This document shows positions 62,542 through 64,000 of a stretch of 64,000 nt of DNA, one piece after another. Below the pieces are notes generated by a model, which saw only the letters and a list, made by a program, of their open reading frames with translations, ran no database searches and was not told the origin of the DNA. The stretch comes from Ochrobactrum sp. Marseille-Q0166 (GTDB taxonomy: Bacteria; Pseudomonadota; Alphaproteobacteria; Rhizobiales; Rhizobiaceae). The stretch covers positions 2,156,501 to 2,220,500 of the forward strand of contig NZ_JACJUO010000001.1 of NCBI RefSeq assembly GCF_014397025.1, written 5' to 3'. How positions within the stretch are numbered: position 1 is the stretch's first letter; every line of letters starts with the position of its first letter. A program made the position numbers and the translations under genes.

Positions 62542-63783
62542 TTAGTTGCCAACCGCACCGCTGACTGTGCCACCCACTGTTCTGCCAAAGCGGTCGATCT
62601 GCTCATTGTAAGTTCGGCGTGTATTCGGATCGAAGACAGCAATCGGCGCACTGACAACCAGCGAAGCGGCCGAGCCAACCCCCTGCGCCGTACCGAGAGC
62701 CACTGCGCCGAGACGCTCACCCAGCCCGATATCGGAATCGGTGATGGTCTGGCCCGTGACGAGGCGCTGGCCGATCAACTGAACGACTTCCGGACTCGAT
62801 GCAAACTTGCCATGATTGAGGCTGTCACCCGCCTTGAGCTGTGTAAGGTCAATCACCGTTATGCCAGCCTTCTCAAGCTGCGAGCGATAAGGCTCCACTG
62901 ACGGATCGATCTGACCGAGACGATCAACATTGCCGGATATGAAGCGCGATGCCCGAAGCGCGCGATCATCACGCGAGGTAAACAGCGTGAAACGCGGATG
63001 TTCCTTGCCCATCGCACGGAACTGTTTGTTGAAAACATCGACATCGAGATCGGGGGAGGCAAGAATGACGTCGGTGATCTTGCGATCCACGCGCTTGTCG
63101 CGAATGGCCATCTGCCGCAAGGCTTCCACTGTCAGCCAGCTCCCCATGGAATGCGCCATGATCGTGATATCCTTGACGCGCGGGTCTTCGGCAATCTTGC
63201 GCAGCACGTTTTCCAGTGCATCACGCGAGTAATTGGTGCTTTCCTTGTCGTAATTGTAATCAAATACGCTGCCACGTGACGGCCATGTGAAAATAACAGG
63301 AGCAACATCAGCGCCTGAATCATGCACAATCTGCGCAAAGCGGTAGACCGAATCTTCAAATGTATTGTTGAAGCCGTGCACGAACACCATCACACGGCGT
63401 GATTTGGGTAGACTTTGATTGAGCCATTGCCGTGCACCCGTTTCGCTGTTTATGGCCTTCACCTCAACGGTCGTGAATTCCTTAAACGGATCAGCTGGCA
63501 ACTTCTTCGGCCACTGAACTTCACCGATTTTACGATTCTTATCCGGTGGAATTGAAACCACAATCTGCGTGAGACTTAGATCCTGATCGCGTTCTCCCGA
63601 GTATAAAGTTCCCGGATCACCAGAAGGTGCACGCGTCGTGGCAACCATAAGATTGACTTTAGAAGCACCCGGAACGCTTGCGGCAACAGGGATGAGGACA
63701 CCGTCCGGGCGGCTGGCGCAACCGGCAACGAGAGTCAGAATTATAAGCAATGCTGGGGCAGTACGACGAAATATGCTCCGCAA
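62542..63783 (-). CDS. Alpha/beta hydrolase (DUF900 type), predicted lipoprotein
   Basis: A 413-residue protein. The start was placed at TTG 63781-63783, with AGGAG nine bases upstream. This gives a lipoprotein signal (basic RSIFRRTAP, hydrophobic core, lipobox LVAGC then ASRPDG). The DUF900 hydrolase domain has VFVHGFNNTFEDS and the nucleophile elbow MAHSMGSW, with Asp and His expected in ILASPDLD and SLNHGKF. The C-terminal 100 residues are Gly/Val-rich. The substrate is unknown; it would act at the inner or outer membrane facing the periplasm. Confidence 0.84.
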   Translation of the reverse strand: MRSIFRRTAPALLIILTLVAGCASRPDGVLIPVAASVPGASKVNLMVATTRAPSGDPGTLYSGERDQDLSLTQIVVSIPPDKNRKIGEVQWPKKLPADPFKEFTTVEVKAINSETGARQWLNQSLPKSRRVMVFVHGFNNTFEDSVYRFAQIVHDSGADVAPVIFTWPSRGSVFDYNYDKESTNYSRDALENVLRKIAEDPRVKDITIMAHSMGSWLTVEALRQMAIRDKRVDRKITDVILASPDLDVDVFNKQFRAMGKEHPRFTLFTSRDDRALRASRFISGNVDRLGQIDPSVEPYRSQLEKAGITVIDLTQLKAGDSLNHGKFASSPEVVQLIGQRLVTGQTITDSDIGLGERLGAVALGTAQGVGSAASLVVSAPIAVFDPNTRRTYNEQIDRFGRTVGGTVSGAVGN

Positions 63784-63922
63784 AACCTTGTTCTCCTGAC
63801 AAAACCCGAACGCGAAAGTGCTTATAGTATATTCTTTACGCGAACGGATATGCCAAGTCCTAAATGTTGGCAATCATGGAAAGACTGTGGAGTTGCGGCT
63901 TCTTGGTTACACAAAGGGCGCG

Positions 63923-63950
63923 AAAAGGCCGCCATAGCTGACGGCCTTTT
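63923..63950 (-). terminator. Terminator of the gene running off the right edge
   Basis: AAAAGGCCG (63923-63931) pairs with CGGCCTTTT (63942-63950). On the minus strand the stem ends in a T run and then CGCGCC. It lies 6 nt after the stop of the partial minus-strand gene, in the right orientation to end it. Confidence 0.8.
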
Positions 63951-63956
63951 ATGTTA

Positions 63957-64000
63957 TCAAAGCTTTGCAGAAAGCCAGTCGCGGGCAATGCGCGCATCAT
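63957..64000 (-). CDS. 3' end of an unidentified gene
   Basis: The last 13 or so codons of a minus-strand frame reading DARIARDWLSAKL before TGA (63957-63959). The terminator directly behind it supports a real gene end. Too little is present to identify the product. Confidence 0.5.
   Translation of the reverse strand, partial: DARIARDWLSAKL

Noticed and set aside
1..64000. CRISPR array, insertion sequence, prophage, tRNA or rRNA genes
   Set aside because: No regularly spaced direct repeats, transposase or integrase motifs, or tRNA-like cloverleaf were seen on reading; a dedicated search (tRNAscan, Rfam, ISfinder) would settle it.

Overview
The window reads as a chromosomal segment of an alphaproteobacterium of the Brucellaceae, most likely the Ochrobactrum/Brucella group. 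The reasons are the split F0 operon with separate b and b' subunits, a BacA peptide transporter, an IalB-type secreted protein, an Irr-type Fur-family regulator, spermidine synthesis by the carboxynorspermidine route, and small Rhizobiales-style palindromic repeats between genes. This assignment is inference from gene content; no rRNA or tRNA gene, insertion sequence, phage or CRISPR array was seen.

Region by region. 1-2.6 kb: minus-strand F0 operon atpI-atpB-atpE-b'-b, cut by the left edge. 2.9-11.7 kb: cell-envelope and housekeeping genes (SleB-type hydrolase, L,D-transpeptidase, secreted proteins, Hsp70-like ATPase, SDR, Der GTPase, TPR membrane protein, deacetylase). 11.7-14.4 kb: bacA followed by a second, AT-rich SbmA/BacA-like gene whose start region carries a perfect 13-bp inverted repeat. 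14.5-18.5 kb: MFS, FUSC and ArsC/Spx-like proteins and Ada. 18.6-24 kb: a minus-strand dsbD / L,D-transpeptidase / DsbA-like cluster, divergent from a PmrA/QseB-type two-component system, with a CTTAAG-N5-CTTAAG direct repeat between them. 24.1-32.9 kb: an Irr-like regulator, a perfect FNR/FixK box, then ccoNOQP and ccoGHIS for cbb3 oxidase and its assembly.

32.9-50.1 kb is a large purine-to-glycerate catabolic island. GuaD, XdhABC, PuuD, HiuH, a PuuE-UraD fusion and ureidoglycine aminohydrolase take guanine to ureidoglycolate. Gcl, Hyi, GlxR and a type-2 glycerate kinase take glyoxylate to 2-phosphoglycerate. IclR- and LysR-family regulators are embedded. Allantoate amidohydrolase and ureidoglycolate lyase are not in the window.

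50.4-64 kb: IalB-like protein, MATE pump, carboxynorspermidine dehydrogenase and decarboxylase (spermidine synthesis), MFS pump, ferredoxin-NADP reductase, CatB-type acetyltransferase, a TetR pair, panBC, a lipoprotein-like alpha/beta hydrolase and the 3' end of one further gene.

The most interesting signals are regulatory structures: the palindrome over the start of the second BacA-like gene, the direct repeat that ties a two-component system to a redox/L,D-transpeptidase module, a nested inverted-repeat leader upstream of nspC, and a palindromic repeat placed exactly between atpB and atpE.
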